This document shows, in pieces, positions 1 through 9,165 of a DNA stretch of 23,382 bases. This DNA comes from JBBILG01 sp037445085 (GTDB taxonomy: Bacteria; Pseudomonadota; Gammaproteobacteria; Burkholderiales; Methylophilaceae): contig JBBILG010000020.1 of assembly GCA_037445085.1 (NCBI GenBank), positions 1 through 23,382 of the forward strand. Reading direction: 5' to 3'. The notes beneath the pieces are model-generated. The model was not told where the DNA came from, did not search any database, and worked only from the letters and a program-made list of their open reading frames with translations. How positions within the stretch are numbered: the first letter of the stretch is position 1; each line of letters begins with the position of its first letter. Position numbers and translations under genes: made by a program.

Positions 1-1
1 G

Positions 2-1381
2 GTGCTGCTGCCGTTGTTATTCGCCGTGACCAACGTCGCGCTGCACCTTGACCGCCTCGCCGAGCAGAGCCGCACCACCGTTTATCATGCCGCGGAAGCG
101 ACACGCCACAGCCGCGCGCTGGCCGAGCAACTGCCGGTGATGGAGCGTGGCGTGCGCCAGTTCCTGGTGCTGGGCGATGCCGCCCTGCTCGACAACTACC
201 GTGGCGCCCGCGAGCGGTTCGCGCAGTCGGCCTCGACCCTGCAGCGCCTGCCGCTGGCGGCGGAGCAGCGGCAGCGCCTGCGGCGGCTGGTTACCCTGGA
301 AGCCGGCCTCGGCCGCGCGGTCGCCGCGGGGCTCGATGCCGCGGCCGCGGAGCGCGTCACCGCCGATTTCGCCGCCATGGCCGGGCTGGCAGAGGCCATC
401 CTTGCCGCCAACAACGACCTGATCGACCGCGAAACCGCCCGCCTCGCGCAAACCGCCGAGCGCACCCAGTCCATGCTGCTGTGGCAAGTGCTACCGCTGC
501 TGCCGGTCGCGCTGCTGGTATCCGCCCTCATCACCTGCCTGCTGACGCGGCCGCTGCGGCGCATGGATGCCGCCATCCGCCGGCTCGGCCGCGGCGAATA
601 CCGGCAGGTCATCAGCATCGACGGCCCAGGCGACCTACGGCTGCTGGGCGAGCGGCTGGAATGGCTGCGCACCCAGTTGCTCGACCTGGACGAACAGAAG
701 AAGCGTTTCCTGCGCCACGTTTCGCACGAACTGAAGACACCGCTCACCGCCATTCGCGAGGCCGGCGAACTGCTGACCGAAGAAGTGTGCGGGCCGCTGA
801 ACGCGCAGCAGAAGGAGATCGCCTCCATCCTGCGCGACAACAGCCTGCGCCTGCAGACCATGATCGAAAGCCTGCTCAGCTACACCGCGTTGCAGTACAA
901 GCTGCCGGCGCTGAATCTGGAAGCGGTCAACTGCCGCCAACTGGTGCAGGAGGCGCTGGCCATGCACGCGCTCGGCATCCAGTCCCGCGAAATCCGCACG
1001 CTACCGGCGCTGGCGGACGTCACCGTGCGCGGCGACCGCGAAAAGCTGTTCACCGTGGTGGACAACCTGTTGTCCAACGCGGTCAAGTTCACGCCCAGGG
1101 GCGGCACCATCGGCATCCGCCTGTCGCGCGCGGAGGACAAGGCCGTTCTCGACATACTCGATTCCGGGCCGGGCGTGGCGCCCGCCGACCGCGAGCGCCT
1201 GTTCGAGCCCTTCTATCGCGGCTCCGCCACCCAGGACGGACTGATCCGCGGCAGCGGGCTGGGCCTCTCCATCGCCCGGGAGTACGTCACCGCGCACGGC
1301 GGGGACATCACCCTGCAGGATTCCCGGCAGGGCGCGCGTTTCCGCGTCACCCTGCCCTGCACACTGAAAGGTTCGTCATGA
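2..1381 (+). CDS. glrK: Sensor histidine kinase GlrK/QseE-like (5' partial)
   Basis: This is a membrane-bound sensor kinase that would phosphorylate the response regulator GlrR encoded two genes downstream. The window opens inside the first transmembrane segment, so the true start lies upstream, probably by about 20 residues. Counting from base 2, a periplasmic helical sensor region covers about residues 20-155. A second membrane segment (WQVLPLLPVALLVSALI) and a HAMP region lie at about 160-230. The H-box RHVSHELKTPL has the phosphorylated His at about 242. The ATPase domain shows the N-box DNLLSNAVKF, the G1 box DSGPG and the G2 box GSGLGLSIA. Its stop overlaps the ATG of the lipoprotein gene by 4 bp. 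The kinase-lipoprotein-regulator order is typical of the QseE-QseG-QseF (GlrK-QseG-GlrR) cassette, and the name rests partly on that context. I am sure of the kinase and fairly sure of the subfamily. Confidence 0.9.
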   Translation: MLLPLLFAVTNVALHLDRLAEQSRTTVYHAAEATRHSRALAEQLPVMERGVRQFLVLGDAALLDNYRGARERFAQSASTLQRLPLAAEQRQRLRRLVTLEAGLGRAVAAGLDAAAAERVTADFAAMAGLAEAILAANNDLIDRETARLAQTAERTQSMLLWQVLPLLPVALLVSALITCLLTRPLRRMDAAIRRLGRGEYRQVISIDGPGDLRLLGERLEWLRTQLLDLDEQKKRFLRHVSHELKTPLTAIREAGELLTEEVCGPLNAQQKEIASILRDNSLRLQTMIESLLSYTALQYKLPALNLEAVNCRQLVQEALAMHALGIQSREIRTLPALADVTVRGDREKLFTVVDNLLSNAVKFTPRGGTIGIRLSRAEDKAVLDILDSGPGVAPADRERLFEPFYRGSATQDGLIRGSGLGLSIAREYVTAHGGDITLQDSRQGARFRVTLPCTLKGSS

Positions 1382-2033
1382 ACGCATCCTTGCCCCGGCT
1401 TGCATTTTTCTGGCTAGCACCTTGCTTGATGGCTCTGCTGCTGGCCGGCTGCTCGACGCCGCCGGCACGCGAGGCGCCGGCACCCGTCCAGGAAGGCGTG
1501 GGCGTCCGGCCGGAACCGGCCGAGGCATCTCCCCCCGCGCCGCCCGCCCTCCCCCCTGCGCACGCCGTACACGCCGCGCCGTCCGCGGCCGCCGGCGACG
1601 CGGCGGAGCTGCTGGCCTACGCCAGGCGTTACGGCGCACTTTCCGCCGAAGCCCGCAGAAAGGAATACGGCAATGTCATGCAGGCGCTGTCGCGCGACCG
1701 CAAGGACAGCGTCACCCGCTTGCGGGCGGCGCTGCTGCTGGGCATGCCGGGCAACCCCAGGCGCGACCCTGCGCGGGCAATCGCGCTGCTGACGGAAGTG
1801 CAGCAGGACATGTCGCTGGATGATCACGCCAGAATGCTGGCGACCCTCCTGAGAGGCCATCTGGAAGAACGCCAGAAGCTGGAGGAGCAAACCGCCGCTC
1901 TCGGCCTCAGGCTCAAGGAGGAACAGCAGAAGGCCGAGACATTGCAGCAGAAGGCCGAGGCGCTGCAGCAGAAACTGGAAGAGCTGACCAGAATCGAGAG
2001 GAGCATGATGGAACGCAGCCGGGGGACCGCCCC

Positions 2034-2037
<4 letters not shown>
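1378..2037 (+). CDS. qseG: QseG-like outer-membrane lipoprotein
   Basis: This is a 219-residue secreted lipoprotein. A hydrophobic signal peptide ends in the lipobox LLAGC, with the lipidated Cys at residue 25 followed by STPP, so outer-membrane sorting is likely. A Pro/Ala-rich linker follows at about 26-75. The C-terminal part, about 155-212, is a strongly predicted coiled coil with a near-repeat of the unit QQKAE(T/A)LQQK. In enterobacteria QseG is an outer-membrane lipoprotein that works with the kinase QseE. The same role is inferred here from position, since sequence identity in this family is low. The ATG lies in the ATGA overlap with the kinase stop, and the gene's own stop overlaps the ATG of glrR, so the three genes are translationally coupled. 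It could also be an unrelated periplasmic coiled-coil lipoprotein. Confidence 0.75.
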
Positions 2038-3407
<1,370 letters not shown>

Positions 3408-3410
3408 TGT

Positions 3411-3446
3411 CGCCGTCCGGCGGCATCCGTCGCCCGTACGGACGGG
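3411..3446. terminator. Possible hairpins between convergent genes
   Basis: Two small stem-loops fill the 39-bp gap between the glrR stop and the stop of the convergent thioredoxin gene. One is a CGCCG/CGGCG pair at 3411-3422, whose outer pairs only are usable because the loop is very short. The other is CCCGT/ACGGG with a 4-base loop at 3433-3446. Neither has a T tract, so intrinsic termination is only a weak possibility. Confidence 0.25.
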
Positions 3447-3821
3447 TCAGCCGTTGGCCTTGGCGGCCTCGCTGGCGTAGTACTCGCGCACCGCGGTCAT
3501 GTCGTAGTTGCGCGCCCACTGGATGATCTCTTCCAGCGCCGGCGCACCAATCTCGCCGATCTGGGTGAAGATGCTGGCCTGTTCGCGAATGACCATGATG
3601 CCGGGAATCTTCTCCACTTCGAAGAACTCGGCGATTTCCGTTTCCTGCTCGATGTCCACCATGCCGAACACGATGTCGGGGTGTTTTTCCGACACCTGCG
3701 TGAAGGTCCCGGTGAATGCCAGGCAGGGCTCGCACCACGGCGCCCAGTAATCGACAATGACAAAGGGGTTGTTCTCGATGGTTTGCTTGAAGTTGGCTTT
3801 GGTGAGTTCGATGACGGCCAT
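3447..3821 (-). CDS. Thioredoxin-like protein with CEPC active site
   Basis: This is a 124-residue cytoplasmic protein with the thioredoxin fold. No signal peptide is visible. The redox motif WAPWCEPC places the two cysteines at residues 30 and 33, and the segment VEKIPGIMVI carries the cis-proline loop. Classical thioredoxin has CGPC. The Glu in the second position should change the redox potential and surface charge, so this is a thioredoxin-like reductase or chaperone rather than TrxA itself. The length is slightly above TrxA because of a helical tail ending in EAAKANG. It stands alone, convergent with glrR. A TAAAAT hexamer lies upstream at about 3857-3862 but no good -35 accompanies it. 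Confidence 0.85.
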   Translation of the reverse strand: MAVIELTKANFKQTIENNPFVIVDYWAPWCEPCLAFTGTFTQVSEKHPDIVFGMVDIEQETEIAEFFEVEKIPGIMVIREQASIFTQIGEIGAPALEEIIQWARNYDMTAVREYYASEAAKANG

Positions 3822-3966
3822 GTTGATCGTTTCCGGAAGCGTTTGCGAAGGGGGATTTTAACCTAGAAACCGCAGTTGGACGCGCCGGAGTGCGGGTCCG
3901 CCGGGTTGGCTGATGATGGCGAGGCGTTTCGCGCGCGGATGGGCACGCGGCGGCGGCCCGCCGGAC

Positions 3967-4566
3967 TCAGACGAGGCCATTGCCCCAGTGCCCGCCAAAG
4001 CAGAGTTCCCCCAGTGCGCGCCGCCTGCGCGGCGCCAGTTCACGTTCCGCCGCCTCCCCGACCAAGCTGGCCGGATCCGCCGGATGGCCGGTGGCGATCA
4101 TCGCCATGGGCGTGAACTGCGCCGGCACGGCCGCCACGCCGCGAATCGCCTCGGCATCGAAGCCGCCCATCTGGTGCGCCATCAGTCCCAGCGCCTCTGC
4201 CTGCAGACAGAGGTTTTCCGCCGCCGCGCCGGTGTCGTACTGCGCCCAGCGGTTGGGCTGGCCGTTATGGGTGAACAGGCTATCGGCGCACACCAGCATG
4301 AGCAGCGGCGCGCGCCGCACCCACACCTGGTTGCCGGGCGAGAGGGTGTCGAACGCCGCCTGCCAGCCCGCGGCATCCTCGTCCCTGTTCCACACGACGA
4401 AGCGCCAGGGCTGGTCGCCATAGCAGGAAGGCGCCCAGCGTGCCGCCTCCAGCAGGGCGATCACCTGCGCGCGCGTGACCGGTTTGTTCTCGTCATAGGC
4501 GCGCCCGCTCCAGCGGCCGGCGATGAGCTCGTGGATGGGGGCCTGGGTGATGGCGGGCTTTTTCAT
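3967..4566 (-). CDS. Nitroreductase family protein (FMN, NAD(P)H)
   Basis: This is a 199-residue nitroreductase-fold flavoprotein. The N-terminal RWSGRAYDENKPVT resembles the RSxRxF phosphate/FMN-binding segment, followed by LLEAARWAPSCYGDQPWRF, the conserved APSxxNxQPWxF-type motif. The middle segment YDTGAAAENLCLQAEALGL is the usual dimer-interface and FMN helix. Members reduce nitroaromatics, quinones or enones with NAD(P)H. The substrate cannot be told from sequence. It is the last gene of the redox operon: its ATG overlaps the stop of the MocA-like gene (ATGA). Its presence beside an Old Yellow Enzyme and pirin fits a response to electrophiles or nitro compounds. Confidence 0.88.
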   Translation of the reverse strand: MKKPAITQAPIHELIAGRWSGRAYDENKPVTRAQVIALLEAARWAPSCYGDQPWRFVVWNRDEDAAGWQAAFDTLSPGNQVWVRRAPLLMLVCADSLFTHNGQPNRWAQYDTGAAAENLCLQAEALGLMAHQMGGFDAEAIRGVAAVPAQFTPMAMIATGHPADPASLVGEAAERELAPRRRRALGELCFGGHWGNGLV

Positions 4567-5195
4567 TGATGTTTTTCCTCTGTGAGATTCAAATCGGCAG
4601 GGCTGTCGATGTCGGCCAGAATACCGGCATCATCCACTTGTATGCGGGTGAGGTGCAGCGCGTCGCGCTGCAGCAGGCCGCGCGCGCCGGCATCGCCGGC
4701 CAGTGCCAGCAGCTCGTCGCGGTAACCGATGGCAAAGCCGACCGGATGGCCGCGCCGCCCGCCGGTATACGCGGCGGCCAATGGGGCACCCGCCGCCAGC
4801 GCCGCGCACACCCCGGCGATAGCCGTCACGGGCAGCAGCGGCATGTCGGCCAGCCCGATCAGCCAGCCGGCGGCATCCGCCTCGGCCGCCACACCGGCGG
4901 CCAGGCTGTGCCCCATGCCCAGCCCGGCCTGCGCGCATTCCACCCAGCGCAGCGCCGGCGTCGGAAAATGCACCCCGAGCGCCTGCCGCAATGCCGCGGA
5001 TTGCGGCCGCACCACCACGGTCACTGCGGGAAACACATGCAGCCACGGCCGCAGGCTGTGGGCGGCGAGCGGCAGCGTCAAACCCTCCAGGGTGAGCGGC
5101 TGCAGCAGCTTGTCGGCGCCATAGCGGGACGACCGTCCCGCCGCCAGCACGACAGCGGCGATGCCACCCCGCTCAGGCAAGCGGCTCCCTGTCAA
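4563..5195 (-). CDS. MocA/MobA-like molybdenum cofactor nucleotidyltransferase
   Basis: This is a 210-residue NTP-transferase. The N-terminal VVLAAGRSSRYGADK is the nucleotide-binding signature of the MobA/MocA group. GLADMPLLP is the metal-binding region, and GHPVGF is the motif seen in MocA-type CTP:molybdopterin cytidylyltransferases. It probably makes the cytosine dinucleotide form of the cofactor used by xanthine-oxidase-family enzymes, which fits its place just after the IorB-like gene. The start at 5195 overlaps the end of that gene by 23 bp. A GTG within the conserved VVLAAG segment would be too late. CMP rather than GMP specificity is inferred from neighbours and from the GHP motif. 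Confidence 0.87.
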   Translation of the reverse strand: MTGSRLPERGGIAAVVLAAGRSSRYGADKLLQPLTLEGLTLPLAAHSLRPWLHVFPAVTVVVRPQSAALRQALGVHFPTPALRWVECAQAGLGMGHSLAAGVAAEADAAGWLIGLADMPLLPVTAIAGVCAALAAGAPLAAAYTGGRRGHPVGFAIGYRDELLALAGDAGARGLLQRDALHLTRIQVDDAGILADIDSPADLNLTEEKHQ

Positions 5196-7338
5196 ACGGC
5201 ATGCGGCGCAGGCGCCTGCCGGTCAGCGCGAACACCGCGTTGGCCACCGCCGGGGCGAGGGGCGGCGTGCCGGGTTCGCCAATGCCGGTGGGTGGCGCAT
5301 CGCGTTTCACGATGTGCACTTCCACCTGCGGCATTTCCGAATAGCGCAGCGGCGGGTAGTCGTTGAAGTTGGACTGCATGGCGCGCCCGTTTTCCAGCGT
5401 GATGGCGCCGTGCAGCGCCGCGGACAGGCCATAGACGATGCCGCTCTCGACCTGCTGCACCACGCCGTCCGGATTCACCACCATGCCGCAATCGACCGCC
5501 GCCACCACGCGATGCACGCGCAGCTTGCCATCGTGCAGCGATACCTCGGCCACTTCGGCGACATAGCTGTCAAACGACTGGTGCACCGCCACGCCCTGGG
5601 CATGTCCGGCCGGCAGCCTGGCTTTGCCCCAGCCCGCCTTCTCGGCGGCCAGCAGCAAGACACCGCGATAGCGCGAGTCGGCGGGCAGCAGATCGAGGCG
5701 GTATTGCACCGGGTCCTTGCCGGCGAGGTGGGCCAGCTCGTCCAGCAGGGTCTCCACCACGAAGGCGGTGTGCGAGTGCCCGACCGAACGCCACCACTGC
5801 ACGGTGACGGGGTTTCTGGGGCTGTGCAGTTCCACCCGCAGGTTGGGGATGCGGTACGGCAGCGTCGCCGCACCCTCCACCGAAGTGATGTCGATGCCGT
5901 CCCTGGTGAGGAAGGGCTCGAACGGCGTGTCGGCGACGATGGACTGGCCGACGATGGTGTGCTTCCAGGCCAGCGGCTTGCCGTCCCGGTCCACGCCGAC
6001 CTCGATGCGGTCGGCCCACATCGGCCGATAGTAGCCGCCGCGCGTGTCGTCCTCGCGCGTCCACACCACCTTGACCGGCCTGCCGACGGCCTTTGCCACC
6101 TGCACCGCCTCGATGACGAAGTCGGACCTGGGGTTGGCGCGGCGGCCGAAGCCGCCGCCGAGATAGGTGGTGTGGATTTCCACCTGCTCCGGCCGGAGGC
6201 CGGCGGCCTGCGCCGCTGCGGCGTGGTCCATGGTCTGCGATTGAGTGCCGGTCCAGATGGTGCAGCGGTCCGGCTTGAGATCGACCACCACATTGAGCGG
6301 CTCCATGGAAGCGTGCGCCAGATAGGGCACTTCGTACTCGGCCGTGATGGTCCTGGCGGCAGCCTTGAGGCCGGCCGCCACGTCACCGTCGCTGCGCGCC
6401 ACGGCGCCGGGCTGCTTTGCCAGCGCCTGGTATTCGGCCCGCAGTTTCGGCGTGGACAGGGCGGCACCCGGCCCCTCGTCCCACTCGATCTCCAGCAGGT
6501 CGCGCGCGGTGCGGGCCGGCCAGAAACCGGTGGCCGCCACCGCGATGCCGGTCGGTACCTCATGGACACTCTGCACGCCCCGCACCTTCCTCGCCCCGGT
6601 GGCGTCGAAGCGCTTCACCTTGCCGCCGAACACCGGGCAGCGGGCCACCACCACCGTCAGCAGGTCGGGCAGATACACGTCGAGGCCGAACACGGCGCGG
6701 CCGGTGATCTTGTCCGGCGTATCCAGGCGCCTCACCGGCTTGCCGATGAGCTTGAACTCCCCGGGAGGCTTGAGCGGCACCTGCTCCGGCAGCGGCAGCC
6801 GGCCGGCGGCATCGGCCAGCGCACCGTAACTGAGCTTTTTGCCGCTGGCGTGGATGACCTGCCCGTTCTCGGCACGGCATTCGCCCTCCGCCACGCCCCA
6901 CTGCTGCGCCGCGGCGCGAACCAGCAGGATGCGGGCGGAGGCGCCGACGCGGCGCAACTGCTCCCACGACGACGGAATGCTGCTGCTGCCGCCGGTGATC
7001 TGCATGCCGAAACCGGTGTGGTTGTAGACCGCCGCCACCGGGGCGGCTTCCACCCGGATGCGGCTCCAATCGGCTTCCAGCTCCTCGGCAATCAGCATGG
7101 GCAGCGAAGTGTAGACACCCTGCCCCATTTCCGACTTATTGACCACGATGGTCACCGATTCATCGGCCGCGATGCGAATGAAGGCATTGGGGGGATACAT
7201 CTGCGCCGGCGTGCCCTCGGCGGCCAGTGCGCGGCCGCTGCGCAAGGGCAGGTAAAAACCGATCACCAGGCCGCCCATGAGGACGGCGGAATCCTTGAGG
7301 AACTTGCGCCGGCTCGGCATGGCTGCGGTAGTTGTCAT
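5173..7338 (-). CDS. iorB: IorB-like molybdopterin-binding oxidoreductase large subunit, Tat-exported
   Basis: This is a 721-residue catalytic subunit of a xanthine-oxidase-family molybdoenzyme, closest in layout to isoquinoline 1-oxidoreductase beta or membrane aldehyde dehydrogenase large subunits. It begins with a twin-arginine signal (PSRRKFLK, Arg10-Arg11, then a hydrophobic stretch ending in ALA), so it is probably exported folded with its small subunit. Cofactor-contacting motifs include GQGVYTSLP near the N-terminus and LGGGFGRR near the middle. The C-terminal GIGEPGTPPLAP carries the family's active-site Glu. It hydroxylates an N-heterocycle or oxidises an aldehyde, but the actual substrate is unknown. 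GGAGG stands 6 bases before the ATG, and the start overlaps the small-subunit stop by 4 bp. No cytochrome c subunit gene is adjacent, so the electron acceptor is open. Confidence 0.88.
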   Translation of the reverse strand: MTTTAAMPSRRKFLKDSAVLMGGLVIGFYLPLRSGRALAAEGTPAQMYPPNAFIRIAADESVTIVVNKSEMGQGVYTSLPMLIAEELEADWSRIRVEAAPVAAVYNHTGFGMQITGGSSSIPSSWEQLRRVGASARILLVRAAAQQWGVAEGECRAENGQVIHASGKKLSYGALADAAGRLPLPEQVPLKPPGEFKLIGKPVRRLDTPDKITGRAVFGLDVYLPDLLTVVVARCPVFGGKVKRFDATGARKVRGVQSVHEVPTGIAVAATGFWPARTARDLLEIEWDEGPGAALSTPKLRAEYQALAKQPGAVARSDGDVAAGLKAAARTITAEYEVPYLAHASMEPLNVVVDLKPDRCTIWTGTQSQTMDHAAAAQAAGLRPEQVEIHTTYLGGGFGRRANPRSDFVIEAVQVAKAVGRPVKVVWTREDDTRGGYYRPMWADRIEVGVDRDGKPLAWKHTIVGQSIVADTPFEPFLTRDGIDITSVEGAATLPYRIPNLRVELHSPRNPVTVQWWRSVGHSHTAFVVETLLDELAHLAGKDPVQYRLDLLPADSRYRGVLLLAAEKAGWGKARLPAGHAQGVAVHQSFDSYVAEVAEVSLHDGKLRVHRVVAAVDCGMVVNPDGVVQQVESGIVYGLSAALHGAITLENGRAMQSNFNDYPPLRYSEMPQVEVHIVKRDAPPTGIGEPGTPPLAPAVANAVFALTGRRLRRMPFDREPLA

Positions 7339-7796
7339 TTGGCACCTCCTTCCGCCGCCTTCCGGATGGCGGCGCGGATGCGGCTATAGGTGCCGCAGCG
7401 GCAGAGGATGGGGTCCATGGCCGCGGCGATCTGCGCCTCGCTGGGGCGGGGGGTTTCCTTGAGCAGCGCCGCCGCCGCCATGAGCTGGCCGGGCTGGCAG
7501 TAGCCGCACTGCGGCACGTCCACTTCCTGCCAGGCGGCCTGCACCGTCCTGCCCAGCGCGCTCTCGGCCAAGCCCTCGATGGTGGTCACCTGGCGTCCGG
7601 CCGCCATGGACACCGGCGTGACGCAGGAGCGGATGGCCCGGCCGTCCAGGTGCACGGTGCAGGCGCCGCACAGCGCCATGCCGCAGCCGTACTTGGTGCC
7701 GGTGAGCCGCAGGTGGTCGCGCAGCACCCACAGCAGGGGAGTTCCGGGATCGGCGTCCACTTGCGCGGGCTTGCCGTTGAGGGTGAAGGCAATCAT
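7335..7796 (-). CDS. iorA: IorA-like [2Fe-2S] subunit of molybdoenzyme
   Basis: This is a 153-residue electron-transfer subunit. The N-terminal plant-ferredoxin-type cluster uses Cys38, 43, 46 and 58 (KYGCGMALCGAC). The C-terminal helical cluster uses Cys97, 100, 132 and 134 (QCGYCQPGQ, ILCRCGTY). All eight ligands are present. It has no signal of its own and should be exported, if at all, by riding with the Tat-signal-bearing large subunit. I chose the ATG at 7796. AGGAGG lies 7 bases upstream, and this start makes a 4-bp ATGA overlap with the xdhC stop. The ATG at 7802 would sit one base from the same ribosome-binding site. Confidence 0.9.
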   Translation of the reverse strand: MIAFTLNGKPAQVDADPGTPLLWVLRDHLRLTGTKYGCGMALCGACTVHLDGRAIRSCVTPVSMAAGRQVTTIEGLAESALGRTVQAAWQEVDVPQCGYCQPGQLMAAAALLKETPRPSEAQIAAAMDPILCRCGTYSRIRAAIRKAAEGGAK

Positions 7797-8782
7797 GAGC
7801 ATACCTCCTGTCGGCGCGGCGCGGCATCGGGCGCGACGGCCGCCTGGTTGCGAACGGAAATCAGGTGGGCGAGGATGGAAATGGCGATCTCGGGCGGCGT
7901 GCGGCTGCCGATGGAGAGCCCCACCGGCCCGTGCAGGCGGGCGATTTCCTCCCCGCCGAGGTCGAACAGGGCCAGCCGCTCGCGGCGCCGGGCGTTGCTG
8001 GCCCGGGAGCCCAGCGCGCCGACGTAGAAGGCCGGCGACTTGAGCGCTTCCAGCAGGGCCATGTCGTCCAGCCTGGGGTCGTGCGTGAGCGCCACGATGG
8101 CGGTATGCGCATCGACCCGCAGAGCGAGCACCGCATCGTCCGGCATCCCGCTCACGAGCGCGGTGTCGGGCACGTCCCAGGTGGCGCGCACGTCCTCGCG
8201 CGGGTCGCAGACGATGACCTGGTAATCCAGCGCCTGCGCCATGCGTGCCAGATACGCCGAGGTCTGGCCGGCGCCGATGACGAGCAGGCGCCAGCGCGGC
8301 CCGTGCACGGTGGCAAGGGTGGTGCCGTCGAAGGCGATCGTGTCGTCATCCCCGCCGGTCGCGAGCGTCACCCGCAATGATTCCAGATGCAGGCGGCGGC
8401 GCACCCGCTCATGGCCGGCGATGTGCGCGAGCACCTGCTCCACCCAAGGCGTGTCGGGCATCACCGGCTCCACCACCAAGCGCATGGCACCCCCGCACGG
8501 CAGGCCCCAGCGCAGCGCTTCCTCGCGCGTCACGCCATAGGCCAGCACCCCGGCACGGCCGGCCGGCAGCGTACCCGCCCGGGCCCGCGCGAGCAGGTCA
8601 TCCTCGATGCAGCCGCCGGAGACCGAACCGACCGCGTGGCCATCGCCGCGCAGCGCCAGCACGGCCCCCGGCGGGCGCGGGCTGGAGCCGAAGGTCTGCA
8701 CCACGGTGACCAGCCACACCGGCTCCCTGCCGTCCTGCCACTGCCGCAGAGTTTTCAGTACGGAAAGATCGACGCTATCCAA
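7793..8782 (-). CDS. xdhC: XdhC/CoxI-family molybdoenzyme maturation factor
   Basis: This protein of about 329 residues belongs to the XdhC family, which binds molybdenum cofactor and helps load its sulfurated form into xanthine-dehydrogenase-type enzymes. The N-terminal XdhC domain shows VTVVQTFGSSPRPPGA and the Cys-containing SVSGGCIEDD, followed by the CGG motif in GLPCGGAMRL. The C-terminal half is a Rossmann domain (LLVIGAGQTSAYLARMA) with LTHDPRLDD and GALGSR. I place the start at a TTG at 8782 because GGGAGG lies 6 bases upstream and homology begins there. An open frame continues upstream, but that DNA encodes the DUF123 protein in another frame. Its first 8 bases overlap the end of that gene. 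It serves the IorAB pair immediately downstream. Confidence 0.87.
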   Translation of the reverse strand: MDSVDLSVLKTLRQWQDGREPVWLVTVVQTFGSSPRPPGAVLALRGDGHAVGSVSGGCIEDDLLARARAGTLPAGRAGVLAYGVTREEALRWGLPCGGAMRLVVEPVMPDTPWVEQVLAHIAGHERVRRRLHLESLRVTLATGGDDDTIAFDGTTLATVHGPRWRLLVIGAGQTSAYLARMAQALDYQVIVCDPREDVRATWDVPDTALVSGMPDDAVLALRVDAHTAIVALTHDPRLDDMALLEALKSPAFYVGALGSRASNARRRERLALFDLGGEEIARLHGPVGLSIGSRTPPEIAISILAHLISVRNQAAVAPDAAPRRQEVCS

Positions 8783-9165
8783 ATCCGCCCTCCCTGCCGA
8801 GATACTTGAGATGACTGCCGCAGCCGGCGCGGCAGTCGCTGGCACCGAAGGCGGGCACCGGCACGATGCCCGGCGTCTGCCGGTTGAGCACACATTCTGC
8901 ATCGACATGGCGCTCGACGCCAGTGACCGCCGCCGAGCGGGGCGGCCAGCAGGTAATCGATGTGCCAGCGCAGCCGCTTGGTACGGCGCAGATGGCGCGC
9001 GATGCGCGCTTCCGGGCCGCGGCGCGCACTGCCGGTGCAGCAGTAGCGTCCGGCCAGGAAATCGGATACCCCCAGCCGGCCGATGCGGATGCGCGCCAGG
9101 CGGTAGCCGGAAGCGCCGCTCGTTTGGCCTTCCGGGCTACTCAGGATGGACACGGGGTGTCTCAT
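8775..9165 (-). pseudogene. DUF123 (Uri-type, GIY-YIG-related) protein, frameshifted
   Basis: Two frames together make one DUF123 domain protein. From the ATG at 9165 comes GYRLARIRIGRLGVSDF, then YCCTGSARRGPEARIARHL and WHIDYLLA, all family hallmarks. The conserved C-terminus, VPAFGASDCRAGCGSHLKYL, continues in a different frame and stops at 8775. Removing one base from the G run at 8939-8942 restores a continuous protein of about 129 residues, a normal length. The family is predicted to be related to GIY-YIG nucleases but its function is not settled. The start overlaps the Old Yellow Enzyme stop (ATGA) and the end overlaps the xdhC TTG, so it was plainly an integral operon gene. A sequencing error in the homopolymer is as likely as a real mutation. 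Confidence 0.82.

Noticed and set aside
5161..7389. A long + strand open frame (over 700 codons) opposite the IorB-like gene.
   Set aside because: It is the antisense shadow of a gene with clear family motifs. Its own product is His/Arg/Gly-rich without any recognisable domain.
8783..8908. An N-terminal extension of XdhC starting at 8908.
   Set aside because: It reads the C-terminal part of the DUF123 gene in the wrong frame. GGGAGG plus TTG at 8782 and family length favour the shorter form.
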